Positions 34,201-41,569 of a DNA stretch of 64,000 nucleotides are shown piece by piece. Under the pieces are notes generated by a model. That model ran no database searches. It was not told the DNA's origin and saw only the letters and a list, made by a program, of their open reading frames with translations. Source of the stretch: Cyanobacteria bacterium UBA3301 (lineage in GTDB: Bacteria > Cyanobacteriota > Vampirovibrionia > Gastranaerophilales > Gastranaerophilaceae); NCBI GenBank assembly GCA_002361485.1, contig DESZ01000004.1, forward strand, positions 1-64,000. Reading direction: 5' to 3'. Every line of letters starts with the position of its first letter. Position 1 is the stretch's first letter. The position numbers and the translations under genes are program-made.

Positions 34201-35634
34201 AATTTCAATCTTACCCCCAACGTTGTATATAGCTCCGCCAATTACCATATATTTGGAAGAATATGCGTGATTATTTGTTATATTCAATATTTCACTAATT
34301 ACACCATTCTCGTTATAAATCGCTCCGCCATAAGCATAATTATATGACGATTTTATGTAATTGTCTGAAAGATTAGAAATAGTACCTGTTATAGAGCCTC
34401 TATTATTGTAAATGGCTCCACCATAGGCTTCACCGCTTTCAACATAATTATTTTCAATACTTGAACCATCTATATTAATGACACCTGTATTATAAATTGC
34501 TCCGCCGTATGCAGGGGCATTTTTTGCCTGTACATAATTGTTTTTGATTGTACCTGTTATTGAACCAAAATTATTTCCCGTGTTATATATAGCACCGCCG
34601 TATGCCATTGAAGCGGCAGAGTATGCATGGTTATTTATGATATCACCTATTTCGTCAAGTTTGAAGTTTGATGATGTATTGTATATGGCCCCGCCGCATG
34701 CCTGAGCTCTGCCTATAGCATAATTACCTGAAATCTCAGTAACTTTACCCCCGGAAAATCCGCCTGAGCCATTATAAATCGCTCCGCCGTATACTGAAGA
34801 ACTATAAGAAGTAACATTCCCGTTTTCATCATAAGTTCCTGATATAGCATAATTGTCTTTGATTGCTCCGTTTAACTCGCCGAGATTGCCTTTTTCGTTA
34901 TAAATCGCACCACCGTATGCAGGTGCGTTTGTTGTAACATAATTGTCTGTAATGTTGCCAATAGAATTAAGGGTGAACGAAGAACTTGTGTTATAAATTG
35001 CCCCGCCGTATCCATAGGAATGAGGGGTTAAATAGTTTCCTGATAGCTCGGTAATATCTCCGCCCTTAATTGTTCCCTTGTTTGCAATAGCACCGCCATA
35101 ACTATTTGCCGTTACTTGCAAATGATTGCCTGTTACTGCACCGCTCAAGTTTTCTATTATACCGTCTGATGTGTTATACACAGCACCGCCGTAACTCTCC
35201 GTATTACCTATTGCATAGTTATTAATAAGACCATTTATAGTACCATTTATGGTGCCTGCATTATATACAGCTCCGCCATAAACACTCTTCCCTCCGGTAA
35301 TATTATTATTATCATCTAAAGTTCCGGCGACTGCGGAGTTGTTCCGGAACATCGCATCAACATTGTTTATTGTTTCGCCTTCAACATTAGAAATCGCTCC
35401 GCCATATACGGATTGTGTGGTATCTTCTTTGTGTTGATTTTCTATTATTTCTTGCGCATTAGCACTTGCACCAAAAAATGTTAACCCTGCTAATGCGGCA
35501 ACAGAAAGGGCTTTTGTAAAGCTTTTACCCTCACCCGAATTTCTAACACTCGTTCCTTGTGTTGAAATTCTACCCTCTCCCAATGGTAGAGGGAAATGTA
35601 ATTTTTTATTATTTAACTTAATACGTTGTTTCAT
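28246..35634 (-). CDS. Giant autotransporter with GGAIYN repeat passenger
   Basis: The 2462-residue protein has a signal peptide (hydrophobic core ~42-58, cleavage likely after ASANA at 60), a passenger of about 1900 residues made of several dozen repeats with the core AYGGAIYNT or GGAIYN (typical of beta-helix autotransporters), and a C-terminal autotransporter beta-barrel (about 2110-2378, ending TFGFRWALG). The barrel inserts in the outer membrane and exposes the passenger, likely for adhesion. Two oddities: an inserted repeat at residues 14-37 before the signal core, and an 84-residue hydrophilic tail after the final barrel strand. Transcribed apart from lipA; the spacer carries a palindrome. 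GAGG precedes the ATG. Confidence 0.93.
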   Translation of the reverse strand: MKQRIKLNNKKLHFPLPLGEGRISTQGTSVRNSGEGKSFTKALSVAALAGLTFFGASANAQEIIENQHKEDTTQSVYGGAISNVEGETINNVDAMFRNNSAVAGTLDDNNNITGGKSVYGGAVYNAGTINGTINGLINNYAIGNTESYGGAVYNTSDGIIENLSGAVTGNHLQVTANSYGGAIANKGTIKGGDITELSGNYLTPHSYGYGGAIYNTSSSFTLNSIGNITDNYVTTNAPAYGGAIYNEKGNLGELNGAIKDNYAISGTYDENGNVTSYSSSVYGGAIYNGSGGFSGGKVTEISGNYAIGRAQACGGAIYNTSSNFKLDEIGDIINNHAYSAASMAYGGAIYNTGNNFGSITGTIKNNYVQAKNAPAYGGAIYNTGVINIDGSSIENNYVESGEAYGGAIYNNRGSITGTISNLSDNYIKSSYNYAYGGAIYNENGVISEILNITNNHAYSSKYMVIGGAIYNVGGKIEIINGIIENNYAQNSASGNYYVLGGAIFNAGTIDTLNVTSLKNNYAYSENYYAYGGAIYNTGAVNGGTISKIYGNYVESGSADAKGGAIYNVSSTFKLDEIGDIIDNHAYSATVPVYGGAIYNKDGNLGKLNGAIKDNYAISGTYDEDGNLVSGAVAYGGAIYNTSGGFTGGKVTEISGNYAKSGNSTVYGGAIYNTSSTFKLDEIGDIVNNNVYSSSLQAYGGAIYNEKGNLGKLNGAIKNNYVLSGKLDENGKVISGTGSVAYGGAIYNTAGGFTGGNVTEISGNYAESGNAPAYGGAIYNISNAFKLDEICDITNNHVYSPYAPALGGAIYNENGILGALNGAIKDNYAISGTYENGNLVSGAYAYGGAIYNANNGIVTGGTITEISGNYVEGNAGAYGGAIYNTTNSFKLDEVGDIKDNYARSNYCSLGGAIYNANGTIDGIVNSSFLNNYAEAKDGTAQGGAIYNTGKIGSLVVNNLTDNYIKAKGAYLYGGAIYNTGTVDSGSINLVKGNYILNTTSGTYNFGGAIYNTGVMNVDISNIIDNKITMSTSDIYAEGKGGAIYNTGTIKSLNGHILYNNIELLENGNSSSGGAGGAIYNSGTVNGGTLGNIIGNYINGSEACRIVGGAIYNYSNKFKIDAINGDIADNHVKGWNGAAGGAIYNYDGAFGDVTGNIYNNYSETVVFSTGSSGGLYSLGGAIYNTGTFGNITGNIYNNHAMDGVGGAGGGAIYNAGTMGNIKGDIAQNYTESNYSGWGPSGTGGAIFNGGTIGDISGNIIGNYTYVHRIEHHYPGGYGINGGAIYNYGKIGDITTNAVNNYIKIEEVYAAARTQGGFLHNSSYGTIKNIKGNFVGNYIDASPKEDANPNWSISYGGAISNEGKIERLDAEHFINNHTVSITKDADGNVIGGGSAMGGALYNKGTINGGKIGEISDNYAEGFIDTFGGAIYNNTENFKLDEIGNIVNNKVHSATTSAQGGAIWNSGGDLGKLNGAIVNNHAKAATYDEDGNITGGNIAIGGAIYNVAGGFTGGKVTEISDNYAEGYYTVLGGAIYNISATFKLDGISGNITNNHVKQAKDIFSTPVAGGAIYNQNGDFGDIVSNKISGNYAVGAQASGGGAIYNNNGTFGNISAKEISNNYVKGVMQLPQNSAGGGAIYNTNGTIKDITADKISNNYVDAFYTQGGGVLLNSGTVGNITANKISNNHAKATGTGPNTNGGAISNSGTVGNILANEIKGNYVQTLAYNSNGGAISNSGTMGDVSANMTGNYVKAEPTTNNPAYASGGALSNTGTMGKVTGTYKDNYVKTENENPNYFQYSFARGGAIYNSGTIDGIVNSSFLSNYTEAKDGTAQGGAVWTSKDLDITANNGTSVFKGNYTKTDGEKDDNAIYVASADAKLNLKQLNNGNMYMYDNIRGEDGYNVNISGDSTGTYYMFNDIYNGNVTMANTTINTVNNKIHTYDFKSLSVNGNTDFVADVDMANQTMDRFTASAYGNHSGKLNVKDMNFISGSDKNKIEIYFAQKGLKDYVTTSKKEFLTPLYKYGIHYDNRDDAGYFVFTRGAGSSNPSDGFNPAVLTSPVATQAGAQASMTNTLYYAFEHGDTFMNFSAMDRFAKINSNTYALAERQGALSTDFNSNLNLDYVHQNKAVWTKPYSSFESIHLKNGPKVDVISYGTLIGFDSNIHKLKHGWANVATAYIGYNGSQVDYSNVDASTNGGLLGLTETFYKGNFWTALTATAGASFAEAHTMYGKDEMTMLMAGIGSKTGYNFEFKEGKFIIQPRLFMSYSFVNTFDYTNSAGVRIDSDPMHTVQINPSVKFIGNIKGGWQPYASVGMVWNLLNETHTEANGVKLPEMHTKPYVEYGVGLQRTWADKFSAYGQAMLRHGGRNGVALTFGFRWALGKDKTQKVQNNSKMSGRQEIKRTSKTLSHQNKTATEGNRKVLKQLSPTQKQKLSNTTTIENNIYPQKVHLEHTTHTAMKANVEKL
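28393..28437. repeat. CCCTCT/AGAGGG dispersed repeat translated in the autotransporter tail
   Basis: CCCTCT (28394-28399) and AGAGGG (28432-28437) form the arms, with GGTGGGAGAGGG as in other copies. It encodes residues ~2400-2415 of the autotransporter, after the last barrel strand. Related to 35526-35593 and to the pieces at 16838-17010. Confidence 0.6.
35526..35593. repeat. CCCTCT/AGAGGG dispersed repeat translated before the autotransporter signal core
   Basis: The segment contains ACCCTCACCC at one end and CCCTCTCCCAATGGTAGAGG at the other; CCCTCT (35573-35578) and AGAGGG (35588-35593) are its hairpin arms. On the gene strand it encodes residues ~14-37 (FPLPLGEGRIS...NSGEGK), a peptide style known from repeat insertions in several genomes. 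Confidence 0.7.
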
Positions 35635-35734
35635 AATTCAGCACCTCGTTTTTTGAACTACCTTCTTGATATACAAGTCGGCAAATTCTGTGTAAATCTT
35701 TAGACTTTTAAGGGAAATTTTTACAATCTGAAAT

Positions 35735-35760
35735 ATAATATATCCTCTTAGATATATTAT
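35735..35760. promoter_or_regulatory. Perfect inverted repeat upstream of the autotransporter
   Basis: ATAATATATC (35735-35744) and GATATATTAT (35751-35760) are perfect 10-bp inverted arms around six bases. The site overlaps TATAAT-like words on the gene strand about 100 bases upstream of the ATG, so it is a plausible operator at the promoter. The rest of the 35635-35861 spacer is AT-rich with no gene. Confidence 0.5.
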
Positions 35761-35861
35761 AACAATGTTTTTATAAAAATTCAACCCTTTTAAATGCAAA
35801 AAATAAAATACCTGTAAGCTGCAGTCACAAAGGGTTTGTTAAATTTTCAACCTTTTTAATA

Positions 35862-36710
35862 TTAACCGCTAATGAGCTGTGAGGCATTATAGGAGCTGCG
35901 CACTAAAGGCCCTATTTGAAAATTTGTAAATCCGATTTTGCGAGCAATATCTTTTAGATATTCGTATTCATCAGGGGTATAATATTTAGAAACCGGTAAA
36001 TGCTCTTTCGAAGGTTGTATGTATTGACCTATTGTCAAAATATCACATCCGACAGATTTTAAATTTTCCAATGTAACTTTAATTTGCTCAAAATTTTCGC
36101 CTAAACCTATCATCAATCCTGATTTGGTTTGAATGTCAGAATTATCCTTGATATATTTTAATACCTGCAAAGATTGCTCATAATTACCTTGAGGACGTGC
36201 TGTTTTAAATACTTCTTTTACAGTCTCAATATTATGATTAAATACATCCGGATGCGAATCTATTATTATGTCAAGCGAAGTTTTATTATTTTTAAAATCG
36301 GGTGTTAAAATTTCAATTTTTGTTTGCGGACAAATTTTTCTTATCTGTTGAATACAATCTGCAAAATGTTTTGCTCCGCCATCTGCTAAATCATCCCTTG
36401 TAACCGATGTTATTACAGCGTATTTTAAACCTAAATCTTTAACAGCACGCGCAATATGTTTTGGTTCTTGCAAATCCAGCGGTTCCGGTTTGTTACAAGA
36501 GATATTACAATATCGGCAATTGCGAGTACAAACGCTCCCCATAATTAAAAAAGTCGCAGTGTGTTTAGTATAGCATTCGTTTTTATTCGGACAACGAGCG
36601 TTTTCACAAACAGTATTTAAACAATTTGTTTTTAGTATTTTCCTTACTGTTCTTGTATTTTCGGTGTCAATAATTGGTCGTTTTAAATATTCGGGTAATC
36701 TCTCGCGCAA
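35862..36710 (-). CDS. lipA: Lipoyl synthase
   Basis: This radical-SAM enzyme inserts two sulfurs into protein-bound octanoyl groups. The auxiliary cluster Cys35-x4-Cys40-x5-Cys46, the radical-SAM Cys61-x3-Cys65-x2-Cys68 (VCTRNCRYC) and the C-terminal VRSSYNA serine ligand are all present, so the enzyme is complete. At 282 residues it is close to the usual length. The start is TTG (36708-36710) with AAAAGGAA upstream. The octanoyltransferase LipB is not adjacent. Confidence 0.95.
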   Translation of the reverse strand: MRERLPEYLKRPIIDTENTRTVRKILKTNCLNTVCENARCPNKNECYTKHTATFLIMGSVCTRNCRYCNISCNKPEPLDLQEPKHIARAVKDLGLKYAVITSVTRDDLADGGAKHFADCIQQIRKICPQTKIEILTPDFKNNKTSLDIIIDSHPDVFNHNIETVKEVFKTARPQGNYEQSLQVLKYIKDNSDIQTKSGLMIGLGENFEQIKVTLENLKSVGCDILTIGQYIQPSKEHLPVSKYYTPDEYEYLKDIARKIGFTNFQIGPLVRSSYNASQLISG

Positions 36711-36828
36711 TTTTTTTTCCTTTTATGTTTTAATAAAATTATATAACAAATTTATTTTTGTTTTGATTTATGATATAATATAAGTATAATATTGTAATAT
36801 AAAATGAATTGAATATAGGAGTCGAAAG

Positions 36829-37185
36829 ATGAAAAAGTCAGTATTACTATTAACAATGATTTTGTTGTCAAGCGTTGGCGCAGCTCAAGCGGTTGAACCG
36901 TTGTTGTTGGAACCTTTGCAAACAGTTCTTTCAAGTTCACCAAGAAGCTATGACCAAACAACAACATTAGCACCGTTTAAAACACCTATCGGAGGCGGTG
37001 TTTATGAAGCAACATTTATGCCTGCTACAGCTTATGCAGAAAACATGATTCCGCAAAACGCAGCAGCAAAAGGTGAACCGGTTCCGGTGAAAGAAGAACC
37101 GCGTGTTCGTATTCAAACAAAACAAAGAAGCCAAGGTAATGCATATTGGAATCCGGGCGGAAAAGGAACAAAATCATATTTTTAA
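36829..37185 (+). CDS. Secreted hypothetical protein
   Basis: This 118-residue protein has a good Sec signal peptide (MKKSVLLLTMILLSSVGAAQA, cleavage after AQA near residue 21). The mature part is short, with a PFKTPIGGGVYEATFMP segment, a charged KEEPRVRIQTKQ region and an aromatic C-terminus (TKSYF). I recognise no family. It has its own ribosome site (AGGAG) and a strong terminator, so it is a single-gene unit. An outer-membrane or periplasmic location is likely. Confidence 0.75.
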   Translation: MKKSVLLLTMILLSSVGAAQAVEPLLLEPLQTVLSSSPRSYDQTTTLAPFKTPIGGGVYEATFMPATAYAENMIPQNAAAKGEPVPVKEEPRVRIQTKQRSQGNAYWNPGGKGTKSYF

Positions 37186-37204
37186 TAGTCAAATCATAAA
37201 TATT

Positions 37205-37238
37205 AAAAATCTCTCGCAGAGCGCGAGAGATTTTTTTT
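37205..37238 (+). terminator. Intrinsic terminator
   Basis: AATCTCTCGC (37208-37217) pairs with GCGAGAGATT (37223-37232) around AGAGC, followed by T-run. It ends the small secreted-protein transcript. Confidence 0.9.
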
Positions 37239-37346
37239 GTTAATAATATTGACAAAATTTGTTACAATTCTTCATATTTAAAGAATAATATGCAAATTTT
37301 ATCATTGTATAAACTTTATATATATAGGAGATATTAAGGGGAAAAT

Positions 37347-38039
37347 ATGTTTTGCAGTAATATTTCAATACCACCAATATATTCTGTATTCAGCAATTCG
37401 TTTTCTGCTGTTTCGACATTTATGCCAACAACATTTATGCCGATATTTAGCAGCTTCTCAAGAGCACCTATTTCTCCAAGCTTCGGAAACAATTTTAACT
37501 GGTTCCCGAGCTTTAATTTTTCATCGTTTATACCAAATTTTTCATTTAGTCTTCCGTCGTTTAGCAGTATTACATCTTCAGTAAGTCGTGCTGTTTCATC
37601 AACTATTTCAGGTGGGCAAAAAGTTTCCGTCTCATCAGCAAATCAGAATAGTTCTTTTTGGCAGAGCCTTGGTTATAATGCCGAAAAAGGTTTAAAATTA
37701 GCAAAAGATGCAGCGAGCCATGTTGTCGGTTTTGTCGGACGGTGCGCAACTTACGTTAAAAATGCAATATCAAGATGCGGTTTGGGTGCATATACTTCAG
37801 GACACGGATATCAAATGGCTGATGTTTTGAAAAATAATAAAAACTTTAAACAAATATCACCTGAAGGGGTAGATTTGAAGAAACTTCCTGCAGGTTGCGT
37901 GCTTGTTTTTGGGCGCGGAAAGAGTGGTTACAGCTCGTCATATGGGCATACTGAAATAACTACCGGTACAGGAAAAGCCGTTTCTGACGGAATTACAAAT
38001 AATCTTCGCAAACCTAGTGCAATATTTATTCCTGTATAA
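37347..38039 (+). CDS. CHAP/NlpC-like cysteine peptidase with F/P/S-rich N-terminus
   Basis: Residues ~108-230 look like a CHAP or NlpC/P60-type amidase/endopeptidase: GRCATYVKNAISRCG with the likely nucleophile Cys133, LPAGCVLVFGRG, and YGHTEI with the likely base His201. Such domains cleave the peptide stems of peptidoglycan. The N-terminal ~95 residues are an F/P/S/N-rich stretch with no Sec signal peptide, much like those of the hydrolases at 1973 and 2742. The catalytic assignment is from motif spacing only. AGGAG lies 15 bases upstream, plus AAGGGG near the ATG. Confidence 0.68.
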   Translation: MFCSNISIPPIYSVFSNSFSAVSTFMPTTFMPIFSSFSRAPISPSFGNNFNWFPSFNFSSFIPNFSFSLPSFSSITSSVSRAVSSTISGGQKVSVSSANQNSSFWQSLGYNAEKGLKLAKDAASHVVGFVGRCATYVKNAISRCGLGAYTSGHGYQMADVLKNNKNFKQISPEGVDLKKLPAGCVLVFGRGKSGYSSSYGHTEITTGTGKAVSDGITNNLRKPSAIFIPV

Positions 38040-38045
38040 AAATAT

Positions 38046-38119
38046 TGCGCCCGGGGGGATTCAAACCCCCGACCTTCGCCTTCGGAGAGCGACACTCTAT
38101 TCAGCTGAGCTACGGGCAC
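38046..38119 (-). tRNA. tRNA-Arg (anticodon CCG)
   Basis: On the minus strand, GTGCCCG (7 bp) pairs with CGGGCGC. The D arm (GCTC...GAGT), anticodon stem TCGCT/GGCGA with loop CTCCGAA, and T arm GGGGG-TTTGAAT-CCCCC all fold. The anticodon CCG reads the CGG Arg codon. The discriminator is A and CCA is not encoded. It lies between two convergent genes. Confidence 0.95.
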
Positions 38120-38125
38120 AAATTT

Positions 38126-39481
38126 TTAATTTCCTGCCAATATTACAGTAAAGTCAGTATCCGCACAAGGGTATGAATCAGGTTGATAAACAAACTGTTG
38201 TGATTTAACTTCAGGGACTTCTTTCTTTAGTTTTGCATAATAATCAACTGTAACATAGTCTGAATGAGCTATAAATTGAGAATGAACTGAATTTGTTGAA
38301 CCTGAGCATAAAACTCTTACTCCGTTATTTTTAAGTGCTTTTGCCAACTTATCAGCTTCAGCTTTTTTATCAGGCAGACTCATTATGCTTGCAGTATATG
38401 AGTCTTTTAATGCATCCGTTTTTTGTCTGTATATTAGTCTGTCAACGACTTTTTGGGTTTTCTCCGGGTCTAGTATCCAATAACTTATGTATCCCGTCTT
38501 ATTCGGTGCTCCGGGTAGCATTGCAATTTCAATATTATCCATATCAAAATGTGTTGCTAATGCGGCGTATTGAGTCATTTCATAAGGGGTCATATCGGTT
38601 TTTACGTATTTGCTTGTTACTGATACTATTTTAGGAATTTTGACAACTGTTTCAGGTCTCTTTAGATTTGTCAATAAGCCTCTCAAGAACCATTGTTGAC
38701 GTTTTGTTCTGCCTATATCTCCCGTTGCATCATGTCTAAAACGCAAATATTCCACTACATCTTTTTCTGTTAAATGATGTTTACCTTTTTTGAAATTGAT
38801 GTGCAATTTACCAGCATAATCGTCATAGTGCATATTTTTTTCGATATAAATATCAACACCGCCCAAGGCTTTTACAACTTCTTTTACTCCTTCGTCATGG
38901 AACATGATGTATCTGTCTATTCTAACGCCTAGTGTATCTTCAATGGTTTTTACGGTCATTTTTATGCCGCCAATGGCATGAGCAGCATTGATTTTCTGAG
39001 TCCCCATTCCGTCAGGTAAATAAACTTTACTGTCACGCGGAATAGATATAGCGTTAACAGTCTTAGTTTTTGGGTCAATATTCATCAATATAATCGTGTC
39101 TGTTCTTGTTCCGACCCATAAGTCAGAATCTGCTCCATTGGAATCGACTCCAAGTAATAAAATATTTTCTCTTCTTGGGCCAAAAGGCAGATTAAATTCC
39201 GGGCCTTGCTTCTTGGCACTGTTATTCTTGGATATTTTGGCAAAAATGCTGCCTATAAAGGAATCTTCGCCGAATTTTTCATTTATAAAATCCTGCCCGT
39301 TTGCGAAAAATAGCATTCCGGCTATGATTACAAAAAACATTATTGCCATCATGGTTAAAATTTTTGCAAAAGTTGAAGATGACTTTTTATATCTTGAACC
39401 GTAATTTCTTTCAAAAGGGTTCGCATACTTTTGGCGCGGGCTTATATTCGGTCTTTTTCGTGTATTTTTGTATTGTTTCAT
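38126..39481 (-). CDS. LytR-CpsA-Psr (LCP) family cell-wall ligase
   Basis: The protein has a cytoplasmic basic N-terminus, one membrane helix (about 39-63) and an extracytoplasmic LCP domain: NILLLGVDSN, GTRTDTIILMNIDP, AISIPRDSKVYLP, KINAAHAIGG and the Arg-rich FRHDATGDIGRTKRQQ. A C-terminal LytR_C-like domain (~355-451) follows. LCP proteins attach glycopolymers to peptidoglycan or other wall acceptors; here in a diderm they may attach capsule or wall sugars. 451 residues. Its ribosome site is weak, and the transcript probably starts ~30 bases upstream (TATAATG). Confidence 0.9.
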   Translation of the reverse strand: MKQYKNTRKRPNISPRQKYANPFERNYGSRYKKSSSTFAKILTMMAIMFFVIIAGMLFFANGQDFINEKFGEDSFIGSIFAKISKNNSAKKQGPEFNLPFGPRRENILLLGVDSNGADSDLWVGTRTDTIILMNIDPKTKTVNAISIPRDSKVYLPDGMGTQKINAAHAIGGIKMTVKTIEDTLGVRIDRYIMFHDEGVKEVVKALGGVDIYIEKNMHYDDYAGKLHINFKKGKHHLTEKDVVEYLRFRHDATGDIGRTKRQQWFLRGLLTNLKRPETVVKIPKIVSVTSKYVKTDMTPYEMTQYAALATHFDMDNIEIAMLPGAPNKTGYISYWILDPEKTQKVVDRLIYRQKTDALKDSYTASIMSLPDKKAEADKLAKALKNNGVRVLCSGSTNSVHSQFIAHSDYVTVDYYAKLKKEVPEVKSQQFVYQPDSYPCADTDFTVILAGN

Positions 39482-39889
39482 ATTACTTAATTCTTTATTG
39501 TTATACTATACATTATATAATTGTACACTAAAGAAGCAAAATGCATATACAATTAAAAACCGATATTTACATTAGTACCAATTTACATGTTTTTGGTTTG
39601 CTACGGCTGATATTTTGAATAAATTTCAAAAACTTTACAAAAATTTACAATAAATTTATATATAAAAATATGCCTGTTTTTATGTTTTTTATTAAAAAAT
39701 AGCATTCTTTTTACATAATTAATAATTTTTCGATAAAAATATATGTATTTTTAGAAAAATATCCAAAATTTTATCTTTACAAAAACTTTATATTTGAAAC
39801 AAAAAAGGCAATTTTTATTTTGCTCTGCTTTTAATTAATATGTACTTTGGTTATAATATGAAGGCAAATGTGTGTATAGCTTATAAATT
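39482..39889. other. AT-rich gene-free stretch with a promoter
   Basis: I see no gene in these 408 bases. They are extremely AT-rich with T- and A-runs. A TATAAT at 39852-39857 is the best candidate -10 for the tandem membrane-protein genes that follow. No hairpin or repeat of note. Confidence 0.5.
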
Positions 39890-41569
39890 ATGATAAGAAA
39901 CGTTGAATTAGGTAGTATAGATAAGAATAGTAACCCCCGTATAGCAGCAAAGCCTGAGAATAAAAAGCAGGTAGCTTTTACGGGTGTTGGTGAAATGGTT
40001 TTGCAGGGGATTCAATTATGCGAAAAGAATCCTATGTTGAACGTTACATTTTTAGATTGCACGACTGCAATATTTCCGCGCACATTTTTTGAAACATTCA
40101 TAGGCTCAAAAAGAAAAGATGAAAACGGTCAGGAACAAAAGAGAAAATTAAACCTGTTCGGTGGCTTTGAAGCATTCAGACGTGAATCCTCAGGACTTAT
40201 AATCAACTGTATTATCCCGAGCTTTATAGTCATCGGTTTGGCTAAATTGTTGAACCGTCCTATCATGGGTAATTTTAACAAGTCAAATTTGACCAGATCA
40301 TGGGCAAACGGTGAAGCTTTAGATAAAATCAAAAAATATTTTGAAGCTTCAAAAGGTGAAACAAAACATCAACGAGTTGTAAACACTCTTAAGACAATGA
40401 TAAATGATATTGAGGGTGTAGACGGTGATATATCAAAAGGCGGATTGAAAAAATTTAAAGATATTTTTGCAGGCGATAAAGAATTTGAAAAAGCGATACA
40501 AGAAGCCGCAAAAAATATTGTAAGTGAAAAGCCTGATAAACATTATACAAATAAATTATATAAATTTTTGGTCGAAAAGTCTGGAATTTCTGAAAATATA
40601 CGTTTTGCAGGTGAAGAAAAATTCTCAACAAGTAATCTGTCACACATTTGTGATAGTGTAGGGGAAATTTTACATGGAGCATCAAAAGAAAATATTTTTG
40701 ATTCACCGAAAGAATTAACTCAGTACTTTAAAAAGGCAAACAAGCTTGTAAATGCAAAGAGTGCATTCGGCTTGTTAGGTGTAATTATTCCGCTTGCAAT
40801 ATCGGCTCAGCCTATTAACAGATGGATTACACATAAATTATCAGGAAAAGGAGGAGCGCCTATATATAATGACGACAAAGACAGGCACCTTACTCCTGAA
40901 GAAAAGAAAAAACTTACTGCTCAAAAATTCTTTGCAGTACCTTTAATGTGGGGCGTTGCTGCATTATCCATGCTTTTAGACAGACCGTCGTTAAAGATGT
41001 TCCAATTTAAGAATATTTTCCCGACAATGGATCAGGCAAGATTGATTTCGGCAGCTACATTCTCATCACGTATTGCGGCTTCAGAAGATTCTAACGAATT
41101 GAAAGAAAGTACAATTCGCGATATTGCAACTTTCTCAAGCTTCTATTTCTTAGGAGATTACGCTGCTAAAGCTATCGCTACATTAATTGAAAAATACAAA
41201 GGTGTAAAACTTATAAACAGATTGAAAGAGTCTGACCCTAATGCTAATATATTCCAAAAGGCTTGGGATTGGGCGAAAAATACCAATATGAAATCTTCGG
41301 AAGAATTAAGTGCAATAAAAGATGTGAAGCTTCAAAAGCAAGCCAGAAATCTCAGAGCATTATGCCATGCCGGCAATATTGCATTCTCACTTCTTTCTTT
41401 AGGAATATTTATCCCGTTATATACACGAACCCAAACTAACAAAAAGCAAAAAGAGCTTGAAGAAAAAGCGGCTTTAGAAAAAGCAACAAGCGCGACCTTC
41501 ACAAGCAACTTAACAAAATCTCCGGCTTTTCAAGCTTTTTCGTTAGCACAAAATCAGAAGGTATCATAA
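39890..41569 (+). CDS. Uncharacterised membrane protein, tandem paralogue A
   Basis: I do not recognise this 559-residue protein. Early in it QVAFTG (27-32) is followed by FLDCTTAIFPRT (54-65) and GFEAFRRESSG (92-102). Hydrophobic helices occur near 103-120, 283-300, 331-352 and 486-508. Its downstream neighbour shares PRT, GFE(A/T)xRRES, QPIN.W.T, LQFK..FPT..Q and NELKE..I.DI in the same order, so the two are diverged tandem duplicates. The C-terminus is a charged, Ala-rich tail. No signal peptide or known catalytic motif. The start lacks a clear ribosome site. The stop abuts the next gene's ATG. Confidence 0.72.
   Translation: MIRNVELGSIDKNSNPRIAAKPENKKQVAFTGVGEMVLQGIQLCEKNPMLNVTFLDCTTAIFPRTFFETFIGSKRKDENGQEQKRKLNLFGGFEAFRRESSGLIINCIIPSFIVIGLAKLLNRPIMGNFNKSNLTRSWANGEALDKIKKYFEASKGETKHQRVVNTLKTMINDIEGVDGDISKGGLKKFKDIFAGDKEFEKAIQEAAKNIVSEKPDKHYTNKLYKFLVEKSGISENIRFAGEEKFSTSNLSHICDSVGEILHGASKENIFDSPKELTQYFKKANKLVNAKSAFGLLGVIIPLAISAQPINRWITHKLSGKGGAPIYNDDKDRHLTPEEKKKLTAQKFFAVPLMWGVAALSMLLDRPSLKMFQFKNIFPTMDQARLISAATFSSRIAASEDSNELKESTIRDIATFSSFYFLGDYAAKAIATLIEKYKGVKLINRLKESDPNANIFQKAWDWAKNTNMKSSEELSAIKDVKLQKQARNLRALCHAGNIAFSLLSLGIFIPLYTRTQTNKKQKELEEKAALEKATSATFTSNLTKSPAFQAFSLAQNQKVS

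Noticed and set aside
28246..35634. Many similar short repeats within the autotransporter gene, superficially like a CRISPR array
   Set aside because: The repeats are codons of the GGAIYN passenger motif, differ in length and spacing, and lie within one open frame. No cas gene is nearby.
39482..39889. Hidden gene or origin in the long AT-rich spacer
   Set aside because: No open frame of useful length, no DnaA-box cluster (TTATCCACA) and no repeats were found.
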